Shown: positions 25,601-32,786 of the stretch, piece after piece
Position numbering within the stretch: position 1 is the first letter of the stretch
How the letters are laid out: each line of letters starts with the position of its first letter
Source of the DNA: Pseudomonas sp. EpS/L25
GTDB taxonomy: Bacteria; Pseudomonadota; Gammaproteobacteria; Pseudomonadales; Pseudomonadaceae
Length of the DNA stretch: 64,000 nt
Direction of reading: 5' to 3'
NCBI RefSeq assembly: GCF_001512295.1
Contig: NZ_LNUP01000015.1
Location: 1-64,000, forward strand
The notes under the pieces: generated by a model
The model's database searches: none
Told to the model about the DNA's origin: nothing
Seen by the model: the letters and a program-made list of their open reading frames with translations, nothing else
Made by a program: the position numbers and the translations under genes

Positions 25601-25915
25601 GTCGTTCTCGTCGTGCCGGCGCAGCACGTCGCGGCGGGTGGTGTTGGTCGGTACCGCGCCCTGGTCATTGAAGCGGCTGGCATCGCCGACGATCCACAGC
25701 AGCTCGCTGTGGTCGCGGCCCCTGATCCAGTGACAGGCCACGGCGGTGTTGCGGCGGGCGGTCTTCTTCAGCAGCTTGCGCAGGGTGTCCAGGCCGGCCT
25801 GGGTGATGGGCGTCTGCCAGGTACGTTCGCCGCGACGCTCGGCGAACTGGTCGAGGATGCGTCGGCTTTCCACCAGGGCGCGCTTGTCGCACTGGCTGAC
25901 GAGCAGGACGTTCAC
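22670..25915 (-). CDS. cas3: Cas2-Cas3 fusion nuclease-helicase (type I-F)
   Basis: A 1081-residue fusion typical of type I-F. Residues 1 to about 95 are a Cas2 domain (MNVLLVSQCDKRALVESRRI). The HD nuclease follows, with AALFHDIGKANAAFQAKL (HD at residues 123-124). The SF2 helicase has Walker A in LASTGCGKTLANGRI (about residue 421) and a DEPD box in VLDEPDDFDLADL (about 575). A helicase C-domain and Cas3 C-terminal region complete it. With Cas1 it acquires spacers; recruited by target-bound Csy complex it unwinds and shreds DNA. It overlaps the cas1 stop by 4 bases (ATGA). All nuclease and ATPase motifs look intact. Confidence 0.96.
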   Translation of the reverse strand: MNVLLVSQCDKRALVESRRILDQFAERRGERTWQTPITQAGLDTLRKLLKKTARRNTAVACHWIRGRDHSELLWIVGDASRFNDQGAVPTNTTRRDVLRRHDENDWHSGEDIKLLAQLAALFHDIGKANAAFQAKLRGKGPLADAYRHEWVSLRLFEAFVGNGSQDTDWLHRLVNGSAEDWLIRLQADHRPPQPGPFIQRHLPPLAQAIGWLIVSHHRLPLAAKAPPAPGVKLLPMPIMADWCGARSEATPAEQAACWQFPAGHLPFASAAWRRRSAACAQAVLDRPGLLADAERLLGDPYLMHLSRLVLMLADHHYSSQPAQPRLGDPDFPAHANTDREGQPKQRLDEHLLGVTQDARRIAGLLPRLERNLPRIARHKGFKRRATDPRFRWQDKAFDLANGLRDTAARHGFFGVNLASTGCGKTLANGRILYALADPQRGARFSIALGLRTLTLQTGEAYRQQLGLDEDDLAIRVGGMAVRELFELDARERRAAAQGSESAALQDNGHVHYAASLEDGPLKDWLQHDPATLKLVSAPVLVCTLDHLMPACESLRGGRQIAPMLRLLTADLVLDEPDDFDLADLPALTRLVHWAGLLGSRVLLSSATLPPALVRGLFDAYAAGRATYRRHRGEPGTSADICCAWFDEFGCSTAQEAQGDGFAQQHAAFIDKRLAALRQQPVRRRAHILPIATSSRERTALCAELAAQLPGWMSELHQRHHSTSTDGQRVSCGLLRLANIDPLIELAQALHAQDAPTGTRLHLCVYHSRFPLLLRSAIERQLDTLLRRHQPQALFAHPLVRDALARYPEADHLFVVLASPVAEVGRDHDYDWAIVEPSSMRSIIQLAGRIRRHRPDACTEDNLYLLSHNLKALQGTALAFERPGFETANWRLASHDLRNLLPADSFAIDATPRIQEAVPLQPTTRLVDLEHARLRAELLGEGASKTAYTAPLWWQSPAALTGLLQKAQPFRQRQPQLDYSLLPDLDDEPPFTFQRDEEDGTWRPVGNLLKELPLSLGARVHSWGHAGYEAELHTLSERQGLGLRACAQRYGRLSLDCDRNDSGTLTDRPWRWHPRLGFARGK

Positions 25916-26880
25916 CCGCCGACCTCCTCGGCCACCGCCTTCAGGGTGTCGATCATGAAGTCCAGCGCCTCACCGCGGGTCAGGCGCTCCAGGCAGGCCT
26001 GGCGGAATTCCTGTTCCTCGTCACCGCGCACGGCGCTGACGAAGGCCAGGGGCAGGATGCTGGCGTCCTTCACCAGGTCGGCCACGTCGAATACCAGGCC
26101 GCCGCGACGGGTCTTGCCGTGCAGCACCGCCAGGCCATGGGGCAGGCCGAGCACCCAGGTGGCGCTGGCGGCCAGACCATAGGCCAGGTAGTTGCCATGG
26201 TCGAGGAAGCGATTGGCCGGGTCGCTGCCGGCGCCGTGCTTGGCGCGGGTGAAGTCACCATAGTCCACCGCCCGCGCCGCCAGGGCATAGAGCTGCTTGC
26301 TCAGGCGGGCTTCTTCGGTGAGCAGGAAGGTGTTGTCCACCGCCGCCTGGATGGCGTTGCGCGAGGCCGCCAGGGCCGCCTCCAAGGCCGTCGGCTCGAC
26401 CTGGAAGCCAGCCTCCTGCAGCGCGCGCTCCTGCAGCCAACCCGTGCGAATCCGCTCCAGGCGCGCCAGCTGGAAGGCCTTGGCCGCGGTCAGCCGCTTG
26501 GCCTCGTCGAACCAGAAGCCGACCCAGCGTTGCAGGTACTCGGTGGGGCGGTATTCGCTCTGGGGTGAAAACCAGGCCACCTCCACGTCGATCTCGTTGG
26601 CCGAATACAGCGGCGTGCCACCGCCACCGCAGAAACCCACCAGCACACCCGCCCGGGCCAATTCACGCATCGCCGCCTGGGTGATGGAGGTACCAGTGCC
26701 GAGCAGCAGGGTAGTGGTGTTGGCGATGGGAATGTTCCAGTACAGCGACTGCTGGCCGGCCTCGGTCACGTACTCCACCCGGCCACCATTCACCAGCACC
26801 CGGCAGTGCTGCAGGTAGTAGAGATTGGCGCGCTTGGAGTGCAGGATCGACTTGAGATCGGAAGGGCTGAAATCATCCAT
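25912..26880 (-). CDS. cas1: CRISPR integrase Cas1 (type I-F)
   Basis: A 322-residue integrase that inserts new spacers at the leader-repeat junction in complex with Cas2-3. Landmarks are LKSILHSKRANLYYLQHCRV at the start, LLGTGTSITQAAMRELARAG, the metal-binding Glu region LSKQLYALAARAVDYGDF, and LPHGLAVLHGKTRRGGLVFD with the conserved His. It is the first gene of the cas1-cas2-3 operon, starting about 190 bases from the divergent array 3. AGGGA precedes the ATG at 26880. Confidence 0.96.
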   Translation of the reverse strand: MDDFSPSDLKSILHSKRANLYYLQHCRVLVNGGRVEYVTEAGQQSLYWNIPIANTTTLLLGTGTSITQAAMRELARAGVLVGFCGGGGTPLYSANEIDVEVAWFSPQSEYRPTEYLQRWVGFWFDEAKRLTAAKAFQLARLERIRTGWLQERALQEAGFQVEPTALEAALAASRNAIQAAVDNTFLLTEEARLSKQLYALAARAVDYGDFTRAKHGAGSDPANRFLDHGNYLAYGLAASATWVLGLPHGLAVLHGKTRRGGLVFDVADLVKDASILPLAFVSAVRGDEEQEFRQACLERLTRGEALDFMIDTLKAVAEEVGG

Positions 26881-26942
26881 GACAGCGTCCCTGATGTCGG
26901 TGGCGGGCCTGTCGTCATCTTGGCGCGGCGAGTGGCTGGGCG

Positions 26943-27074
26943 GAACCCTTTTTTCGGGTTGTTTAGCGAGGCCTTTGAAATCAAGGGGTTAGGGAGGGAG
27001 CTAAAAAGAGGGTTTGGTGGCCGAAAAGAGCGCTGAAAGCTGTTGTATCAAGGGGTTGGGCGGGAAATACTCTA
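26943..27074 (+). promoter_or_regulatory. Leader of CRISPR array 3 with two IHF sites
   Basis: In the direction of the array: AACCCTTTTTTCGGGTT (26944-26960; also a small hairpin), AATCAAGGGGTTA (26979-26991) and TATCAAGGGGTTG (27046-27058). Both boxes match WATCAANNNNTTR perfectly. The proximal one ends 17 bases and the distal one 84 bases from the first repeat base, nearly the same as in leaders 1 and 2. The region should also contain the cas1 promoter on the other strand. Confidence 0.82.
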
Positions 27075-27762
27075 GTTCACTGCCGTGTAGGCAGCTTAGA
27101 AAATCAGCCACATCCAGACGGGCTATGGCCTGCCGTTCACTGCCGTGTAGGCAGCTTAGAAATTCTGCTTTCAACGTAGCCTGCAGCTCAGACAGTTCAC
27201 TGCCGTGTAGGCAGCTTAGAAAAGGTACTCGGAGCTGCAGAAAGCCAAGCCATCGTTCACTGCCGTGTAGGCAGCTTAGAAAGCATACGCCCACGGCCCG
27301 AGCGCCATGCGATCGTTCACTGCCGTGTAGGCAGCTTAGAAAACCCGTTGGCGCGGGATTTCGTGGGGTCAGGTGTTCACTGCCGTGTAGGCAGCTTAGA
27401 AATGCTGAATCTCCGTGTAGGCAGTGTCGGCAGCGTTCACTGCCGTGTAGGCAGCTTAGAAATTGGTGCGCATGTCCACGGCTTTGCCGTAGCTGTTCAC
27501 TGCCGTGTAGGCAGCTTAGAAAGTTGCCGGCCAGCAGTTCTCGCCCTCGACTATGTTCACTGCCGTGTAGGCAGCTTAGAAATTTCGCGAGCTGCTCGAC
27601 GATGCCGGCGAGCTGTTCACTGCCGTGTAGGCAGCTTAGAAACGGCGGACGAACTGCCCAACAGGATGCACGCCGTTCACTGCCGTTTAGGCAGCTTAGA
27701 AATATGGCATGGATAAGGGTGATCCCTTCAGCGCGTTCACTGCCGTATAGGCAGCCCATCGG
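27075..27762 (+). CRISPR. Type I-F CRISPR array 3 (12 repeats, 11 spacers)
   Basis: Repeats of 28 bases start at 27075 and every 60 bases to 27735. The standard unit is GTTCACTGCC-GTGTA-GGCAG followed by CTTAGAAA. The eleventh repeat (27675) has loop GTTTA, and the terminal one (27735) has GTATA and a corrupted 3' end (GGCAGCCCATC), marking the trailer. Spacers are 32 bases. The leader lies at 26943-27074 next to cas1. The spacer at 27403-27434 itself contains CCGTGTAGGCAG, a 12-base match to the repeat. No spacer could be matched to a known element without a search. Confidence 0.97.
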
Positions 27763-27780
27763 GGTTCCACGTGGAACCCC
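27761..27780. promoter_or_regulatory. Perfect 20-bp palindrome with parS core
   Basis: GGGGTTCCAC-GTGGAACCCC is its own reverse complement. Its inner 14 bases GTTCCACGTGGAAC equal the core of the Pseudomonas ParB-binding parS site (TGTTCCACGTGGAACA), although the outer T/A pair is G/C. It lies exactly between the array 3 trailer and the SDR stop codon, so it could alternatively act as a terminator hairpin. Confidence 0.5.
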
Positions 27781-28539
27781 TCAGCCCCTACCCACATACG
27801 GCATCTTGGTCGCCATCACCGTCAGCGTCTGAACGTTGGCGTCCAGGGGCAGGCTGGCCATGTAGCGGACGGCGTCGGCGACGTGCCTGACGTCCATGCG
27901 CGGCTCCACGGCGGTGCTGCCGTCGGCCTGGAGCACGCCCTTGGCCATGCGTTCGGTCATCTCGGTGGCGGCGTTGCCGATATCGATCTGGCCGCAGGCG
28001 ATGTCGAAGGGGCGGCCGTCCAGGGCCAGGGCCTTGGTCAGGCCGGCGACGGCGTGCTTGGTGGCGGTGTAGGGCGCGCTGAAGGGGCGCGGGGTGTGGG
28101 CGGAGATGGAGCCGTTGTTAATGATGCGGCCACCCCGTGGCGACTGTTCGCGCATCAGGGCGAAGGCGGCGCGGCTGCAGAGGAAGACGCCGGTGAGGTT
28201 GGTGTTGACCGCGCGGTGCCAGGCGTCCAGTTCCAGCTCGTCGATGGGCACCGCCGGGGCGCCGACGCCGGCATTGTTGAACAGCAGGTCGAGGCGGCCG
28301 TAGGTGTCGCGGATGCGCGCGAAAAGGGCCGCGACACTGGCGGCGTCGGTGACATCGCAGGGGACCGCCAAGGCTTCGCCGCCTTGCTGCCGGGCTTCCT
28401 CCGCCAGGGTCTCCAGCGGCTCGGCGCGGCGGGCGGCGAGGATCACGCGGAAGCCGTCTGCGAGCAGGCCGAGGGCGACGGCGCGGCCGATACCCTGGGA
28501 GGCACCGGTGACGAGGGCGATGGGGCGAGCGGTAGTCAT
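27781..28539 (-). CDS. Short-chain dehydrogenase/reductase
   Basis: A 252-residue classical SDR oxidoreductase. The nucleotide-binding motif is [18 protein letters not shown] near the N-terminus, ARRAEP suggests NADP(H) preference, NNAG is at residues about 87-90, the catalytic Ser lies in [11 protein letters not shown] and the YxxxK pair is [10 protein letters not shown]. All catalytic residues are present. The substrate is not predictable. The ATG at 28539 is preceded by AAGGACC. It starts a leftward gene whose stop codon abuts the parS-like palindrome; unrelated to CRISPR function. Confidence 0.88.
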   Translation of the reverse strand: MTTARPIALVTGASQGIGRAVALGLLADGFRVILAARRAEPLETLAEEARQQGGEALAVPCDVTDAASVAALFARIRDTYGRLDLLFNNAGVGAPAVPIDELELDAWHRAVNTNLTGVFLCSRAAFALMREQSPRGGRIINNGSISAHTPRPFSAPYTATKHAVAGLTKALALDGRPFDIACGQIDIGNAATEMTERMAKGVLQADGSTAVEPRMDVRHVADAVRYMASLPLDANVQTLTVMATKMPYVGRG

Positions 28540-28603
28540 GGATGGTCCTTGGGGTGGCCAGGGGGCTACCAAGGCTAGCAGGTCGTGAGGGGTATTGGGG
28601 GCG

Positions 28604-28890
28604 CCCTCACCCTAGCCCTCTCCCAGAGGGAGAGGGGATGGTTAGGTGTGCTGGGGTGGGCTGGAGTCAGCCGGTGGCAGCCTTGGCCCTCACCCCTAGC
28701 CCTCTCCCAAAGGGAGAGGGGATGGTTAGGTGTGCTGGGGTGGGCTGGGGTCAGTCGGTGGCGGCCTTGGCCCTCACCCTGGCCCTCTCCCAGAGGGATA
28801 GGAGATGGTTAGGTGTGCTGGGGCGGGGCTGGAGTCGGTCGGTGGCGGCCCTGGCCCTCACCCTAGTCCTCTCCCGAAGGAAGAGGGGAT
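28604..28890. repeat. Tandem array of about 84-bp repeats (3.4 copies)
   Basis: Units begin CCCTCACCCTAG at 28604, 28687, 28771 and 28855 (periods 83, 84, 84). Each contains a CCCTCTCCCAGAGGGAGAGG-type hairpin and then GGATGGTTAGGTGTGCTGGG. The fourth copy is partial. Copies differ at scattered positions, so this is not an assembly artefact by itself. It fills the spacer between the SDR and mgtA-like genes (28540-29006), which has no supported gene. Confidence 0.85.
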
Positions 28891-29006
28891 TTGGGGGGCA
28901 GGGAGGATGTGGTGTCAGCCTGCAGCTATCGAGCGGGGTGCTCCTCATTCCAGCTCTCCGAGAGGAGGGGGATGGTCGAGCGGTATCGGGTCGCCGCGCA
29001 CCTTCC

Positions 29007-31700
29007 CTACTGCCAGCCGTAGCGCTGCACGAACCAGTCCTTCATTCCCTGGACCAGCAGGGCGTAGCCCGCCAGCAGCAGCGCCAGGCAGGGGAAGTAG
29101 CCCAATGGCAGGGGCTGCAGGCGGAAGTAGCCGGCCAGGGGCGAGAAGGGCAGCAGCAGGCCGATGGCGGCGATGGCGCCGGTCATGAGCAGCAGCGGCG
29201 CGGCGGCGCGGCTCTGCACGAAGGGCAGGCGGCGGGTGCGGATCAGATGCACCACCAGGGTCTGGGACAGCAGTCCCTCGACGAACCAGCCGGTCTGGAA
29301 CAGCGTCGCCTGGGCCGGGGAATCGGCGCCGAACACCTGCCACAGCAGCAGGAAGGTGAGGAGGTCGAAGATGGAACTCAGCGGGCCGAAGAACAGCATG
29401 AAGCGGCCGATGTCCTCCACCTTCCAGCGTTGCGGACGGGCCAGCAGGTCGGCGTCGACGTGGTCGAAGGGGATGGCGGTCTGCGACAGGTCGTACAGCA
29501 GGTTCTGCACCAGCAGCTGCAGCGGCAGCATCGGCAGGAAGGGCAGGAAGGCGCTCGCCGCCAGTACGCTGAAGACGTTGCCGAAGTTTGAGCTGGCGGT
29601 GATCTTGATGTACTTGAGCATGTTGGCGAAGGTCTTGCGGCCCTGCAGCACGCCTTCTTCCAGCACCAGCAGGCTCTTTTCCAGCAGGATAATGTCAGCG
29701 GCTTCCTTGGCGATGTCCACCGCCGAATCCACCGAGATGCCGATGTCGGCCGCGCGCAGTGCCGGGGCGTCGTTGATGCCGTCGCCGAGAAAGCCCACCA
29801 CCAGGTCCTGGTCGCGCAGCAGCCGGACCAGGCGCTCCTTGTGGGCCGGGGTGAGGCGGGCGAACACCGTGGTGGTGGCGAGTCGCGCGCTCAGGGCAGG
29901 GTCGTCCAGGGTGTCGAGTTCGGCACCGGTGAGCAGGCCGTCGACGTTCAGGCCGACCTCGTGGCACACCCGCCGGGTGACGCGCTCGTTGTCGCCGGTG
30001 AGTACCTTGACCGCGACGCCCTGGTCGGCGAGGGCGCGCAGGGCGGCCACCGCGGTCTCCTTGGGCGGATCGAGGAAGGCGATGTAGCCGATCAGCACCA
30101 GGTCGTGCTCGTCGGCGACGCTATAGTCGAGGTGGTCGCCGGGCAGCTCGCGGATGCCCACGGCCACCACGCGCAGGCCTTCGTCGTTGAGGGCGGCGGT
30201 GAGCGCGCGAATGTGCGCCAGGCGCTCGGCGGTAAGCGGTCGGTCGACGCCGTCTTCGCGGACGTGGCTGCAGGCAGCGAGCATCTCTTCCAGGGCGCCC
30301 TTGCACACCAGCAGGTGACGCTGACCCTCGGCCACCACCACCGACATGCGCCGGCGTTCGAAGTCGAAGGGCAATTCGTCGACCTTGCGATAGGCCAGGC
30401 TGAGGCCGCGCAGTTCGGCGTGCTCCAGCACCGCCACGTCGAGCAGGTTCTTCAGTCCGGTCTGGTAATGGCTGTTGAGATAGGCGTATTCCAGCACGGC
30501 GTCGCTGGGGCGGCCCTGGCTGTCGGTGTGGCGCTCGAGGACGATACGGTCCTGGGTCAGGGTGCCGGTCTTGTCGGTGCACAGCACCTGCATGGCGCCG
30601 AAGTTCTGGATGGCGTCCAGGCGCTTGACCACCACCTTCTGCCGGGCCAGCACCACGGCGCCCTTGGCCAGGGTGGAGGTGACGATCATCGGCAGCATCT
30701 CGGGCGTCAGGCCAACGGCCACCGAGAGGGCGAACAGCGCCGCTTCCAGCCAGTCGCCCTTGGTCAGGCCGTTGATCAGCAGCACCAGCGGGGCCATCAC
30801 CAGCATGAAGCGGATCAGCAACCAGCTGACCTGGTTGACCCCTTGCTGGAAGGCGTTGGGTTCCTCGGTGACGCGGGTCACTCGCTCGGCGAGGCTGCCG
30901 AAGTAGGTGCCGACCCCGGTGCCCACCACCAGGGCGGTGGCGGCGCCGCTGACCACGTTGGTGCCCATGAAGCAGAGGTTGTCCAGCTCCAGGGCGCTGC
31001 CGCCGGCAGTCAGGGTGAGGGCGCGCTTTTCCACCGGCAGGGATTCACCGGTGAGGGCGGCCTGGCCGACGAAGAGGTCGCGCGCGCTGAGCAGGCGCAG
31101 GTCGGCCGGGATCATGTCGCCGGCCGCCAGCCGTACGATGTCACCGGGGACCAGTTCGCGGATCGGCACCTCGACGCCGAAGGGATTGCCGGCTTCCGGG
31201 CGCAGCACCGTGGCCGTGGTGCTGACCAGCGCCTTGAGCCGCTCGGCGGCGCGATTGGAGCGCGATTCCTGGACGAAGCGCAGCACCGTGGACACCAGCA
31301 CCATGGTACCGATCACGGCGGCGCCGGGCAGGTCGTCGGTGAGCGCCGAGACAGCGGCAAGTAGCGTCAGTAACAGGTTGAAGGGATTGCGATAACTCAG
31401 CCAGAGATGGCGCCAGGCGCCGAGCCGGCGCTGCTGCTCCACTTCGTTGTAACCCAAGGTGAGGCGCCGCTCGGCAGCCTCTGCCGCGGACAGACCCAGC
31501 GGACTGCTGCGGTGGCGCCGCAACAGTTCACCCTCGGCGAGACCGGCCGCCTCGTGCAGGCGGCGACTGAAGTCGGCGCTGGGTTCGCTGCGACCCTGGT
31601 CCGCGGACGAGCGCTGCCAGAGGGCGGGACGATGGAACAGACGCTGGTCGAGGCGTTGGCTGAAGAAGGCCAGTAACGGCTGGGTAAGGGCTTTGAACAT
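29007..31700 (-). CDS. mgtA: Magnesium-translocating P-type ATPase (MgtA/MgtB)
   Basis: An 897-residue inner-membrane P3B-type ATPase that imports Mg2+ under starvation. The phosphorylation site is LCTDKTGTLTQDR (Asp near residue 374), the actuator TGES appears in QAALTGESLPVEK, and the hinge in VGFLGDGINDAPALRAADIG. N-terminal cytoplasmic helix, ten predicted membrane helices and the RNPFNLLLTLLAAVSALTDD block fit MgtA/MgtB. The ATG at 31700 follows GGGGAG by 7 bases and is preferred to an upstream in-frame start. Expression in Pseudomonas is normally Mg2+/PhoP dependent; the upstream leader is described separately. Confidence 0.93.
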   Translation of the reverse strand: MFKALTQPLLAFFSQRLDQRLFHRPALWQRSSADQGRSEPSADFSRRLHEAAGLAEGELLRRHRSSPLGLSAAEAAERRLTLGYNEVEQQRRLGAWRHLWLSYRNPFNLLLTLLAAVSALTDDLPGAAVIGTMVLVSTVLRFVQESRSNRAAERLKALVSTTATVLRPEAGNPFGVEVPIRELVPGDIVRLAAGDMIPADLRLLSARDLFVGQAALTGESLPVEKRALTLTAGGSALELDNLCFMGTNVVSGAATALVVGTGVGTYFGSLAERVTRVTEEPNAFQQGVNQVSWLLIRFMLVMAPLVLLINGLTKGDWLEAALFALSVAVGLTPEMLPMIVTSTLAKGAVVLARQKVVVKRLDAIQNFGAMQVLCTDKTGTLTQDRIVLERHTDSQGRPSDAVLEYAYLNSHYQTGLKNLLDVAVLEHAELRGLSLAYRKVDELPFDFERRRMSVVVAEGQRHLLVCKGALEEMLAACSHVREDGVDRPLTAERLAHIRALTAALNDEGLRVVAVGIRELPGDHLDYSVADEHDLVLIGYIAFLDPPKETAVAALRALADQGVAVKVLTGDNERVTRRVCHEVGLNVDGLLTGAELDTLDDPALSARLATTTVFARLTPAHKERLVRLLRDQDLVVGFLGDGINDAPALRAADIGISVDSAVDIAKEAADIILLEKSLLVLEEGVLQGRKTFANMLKYIKITASSNFGNVFSVLAASAFLPFLPMLPLQLLVQNLLYDLSQTAIPFDHVDADLLARPQRWKVEDIGRFMLFFGPLSSIFDLLTFLLLWQVFGADSPAQATLFQTGWFVEGLLSQTLVVHLIRTRRLPFVQSRAAAPLLLMTGAIAAIGLLLPFSPLAGYFRLQPLPLGYFPCLALLLAGYALLVQGMKDWFVQRYGWQ

Positions 31701-31923
31701 GGGAAGACTCCCCGTGGCCGAGGCCACGAATCAGCGAGCGGTGGCGCGCGGAGTCGCGGCTGCCTGGCGAGCCAGGCGGCTAGGGGACGCTACCTGGCGG
31801 TCGAGGACGGACAGGGGGCGAGACGCATCAGGTGCGCTAGCCTCCGTTCGGCAAAGGGGCACGCCGCAGGCAGGCCGCCGGCGTGCGAAGATTGCAGCAA
31901 AGGCGGGTTAAGGCTGGCTTAAC
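31701..31923 (-). promoter_or_regulatory. mgtA 5' leader with candidate box, short uORF and hairpins
   Basis: On the minus strand GTTAAG-N5-CTTAAC (31923-31907) forms a symmetrical box about 207 bases before mgtA and could be a PhoP/PmrA-type operator or promoter element. A 12-codon uORF MRLAPCPSSTAR (31828-31790) has GGAGG upstream. Hairpins CCTGGC-TCG-CCAGG and CGTGGCC-TC-GGCCACG follow, the latter just before the ribosome binding site. Leader peptides and Mg2+-sensing leaders control enterobacterial mgtA; similarity of mechanism here is inference. Confidence 0.35.
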
Positions 31924-32110
31924 GCCGGGGGACGTCGGTCGGCACCAGGAGCGGCCGGCCGCTGTCGCAGGTGCTGGATGACGAGCGTTTCGCCATGAAG
32001 GTGCTGGCGGCCTGTCGCCGGAACGCTGAGGAGCTGCGCAGGGGACGCCGATTTGGCAGTCTCCGCCGGCTAGGCGACACTGGTGCCCACCCCTCTCAGC
32101 GGAGTCACCC

Positions 32111-32599
32111 ATGCAGATTCGCCCCTTCGCCGCCGCCGATTTCGACCAGGTCTGGCCGCTGATCCAGCAGGTCGCCCAGGCGCAGGAAACCTACGCCTAC
32201 GATCCGCACCTGACTCGCGATGACGCCTGGCGCCTCTGGATCGAACTGCCCCGGGCGACCTTCGTCGCCGAGCGCGAGGGCCAGATCCTCGGCAGCTACT
32301 ACCTCAAGGCCAATGCCCTGGGTCCTGGCGACCACGTCTGCAACTGCGGCTACATGGTCGCCCCCGCCGCTCGCGGCCAGGGTGTGGCCGGCGCCCTCTG
32401 CGAGCATTCGCTACAGGTGGCCCGCGACCTGGGCTTCCAGGCCATGCAGTTCAACTCGGTGGTGGCCAGCAACCAGGTGGCGGTGCGGCTATGGCAGAAG
32501 CACGGCTTCGCGATCGTTGGCACCCTGCCCAAGGCCTATCGGCATGGGAGTCTGGGGTTGGTGGATTGCCATGTGATGTATCGGTGGTTGGCGGATTGA
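32111..32599 (+). CDS. GNAT family N-acetyltransferase
   Basis: A 162-residue acetyl-CoA-dependent acyltransferase. The GNAT core is visible as FVAEREGQILGSYYLKANAL (beta 2-4), the acetyl-CoA loop MVAPAARGQGVAGALCEH (Q/RxxGxG/A) and FNSVVASNQVAVRLWQKHGF. The C-terminal YRHGSLGLVDCHVMYRWL matches proteins annotated as GNAT acetyltransferases in many Pseudomonas. The substrate is unknown. GGAG lies 7 bases before the ATG. It is a single-gene unit divergent from mgtA across 410 bases of non-coding DNA. Confidence 0.87.
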   Translation: MQIRPFAAADFDQVWPLIQQVAQAQETYAYDPHLTRDDAWRLWIELPRATFVAEREGQILGSYYLKANALGPGDHVCNCGYMVAPAARGQGVAGALCEHSLQVARDLGFQAMQFNSVVASNQVAVRLWQKHGFAIVGTLPKAYRHGSLGLVDCHVMYRWLAD

Positions 32600-32786
32600 T
32601 TGACGAGGTGGCGGCTGCGAGCAGGCATTCGCCCAAGCCAGATAGAGCCATTCACTGCTGCCCAAGATGGCAGACGAATCACCAGCAGTTTCCAAGGCAA
32701 GGCAATGGCTACCCAAGCGTGGGCTCCTGTCGCTATCGTGACGGATGCTGGCTGGATGCGATCACCTAAACAGGACACTTTGATCC

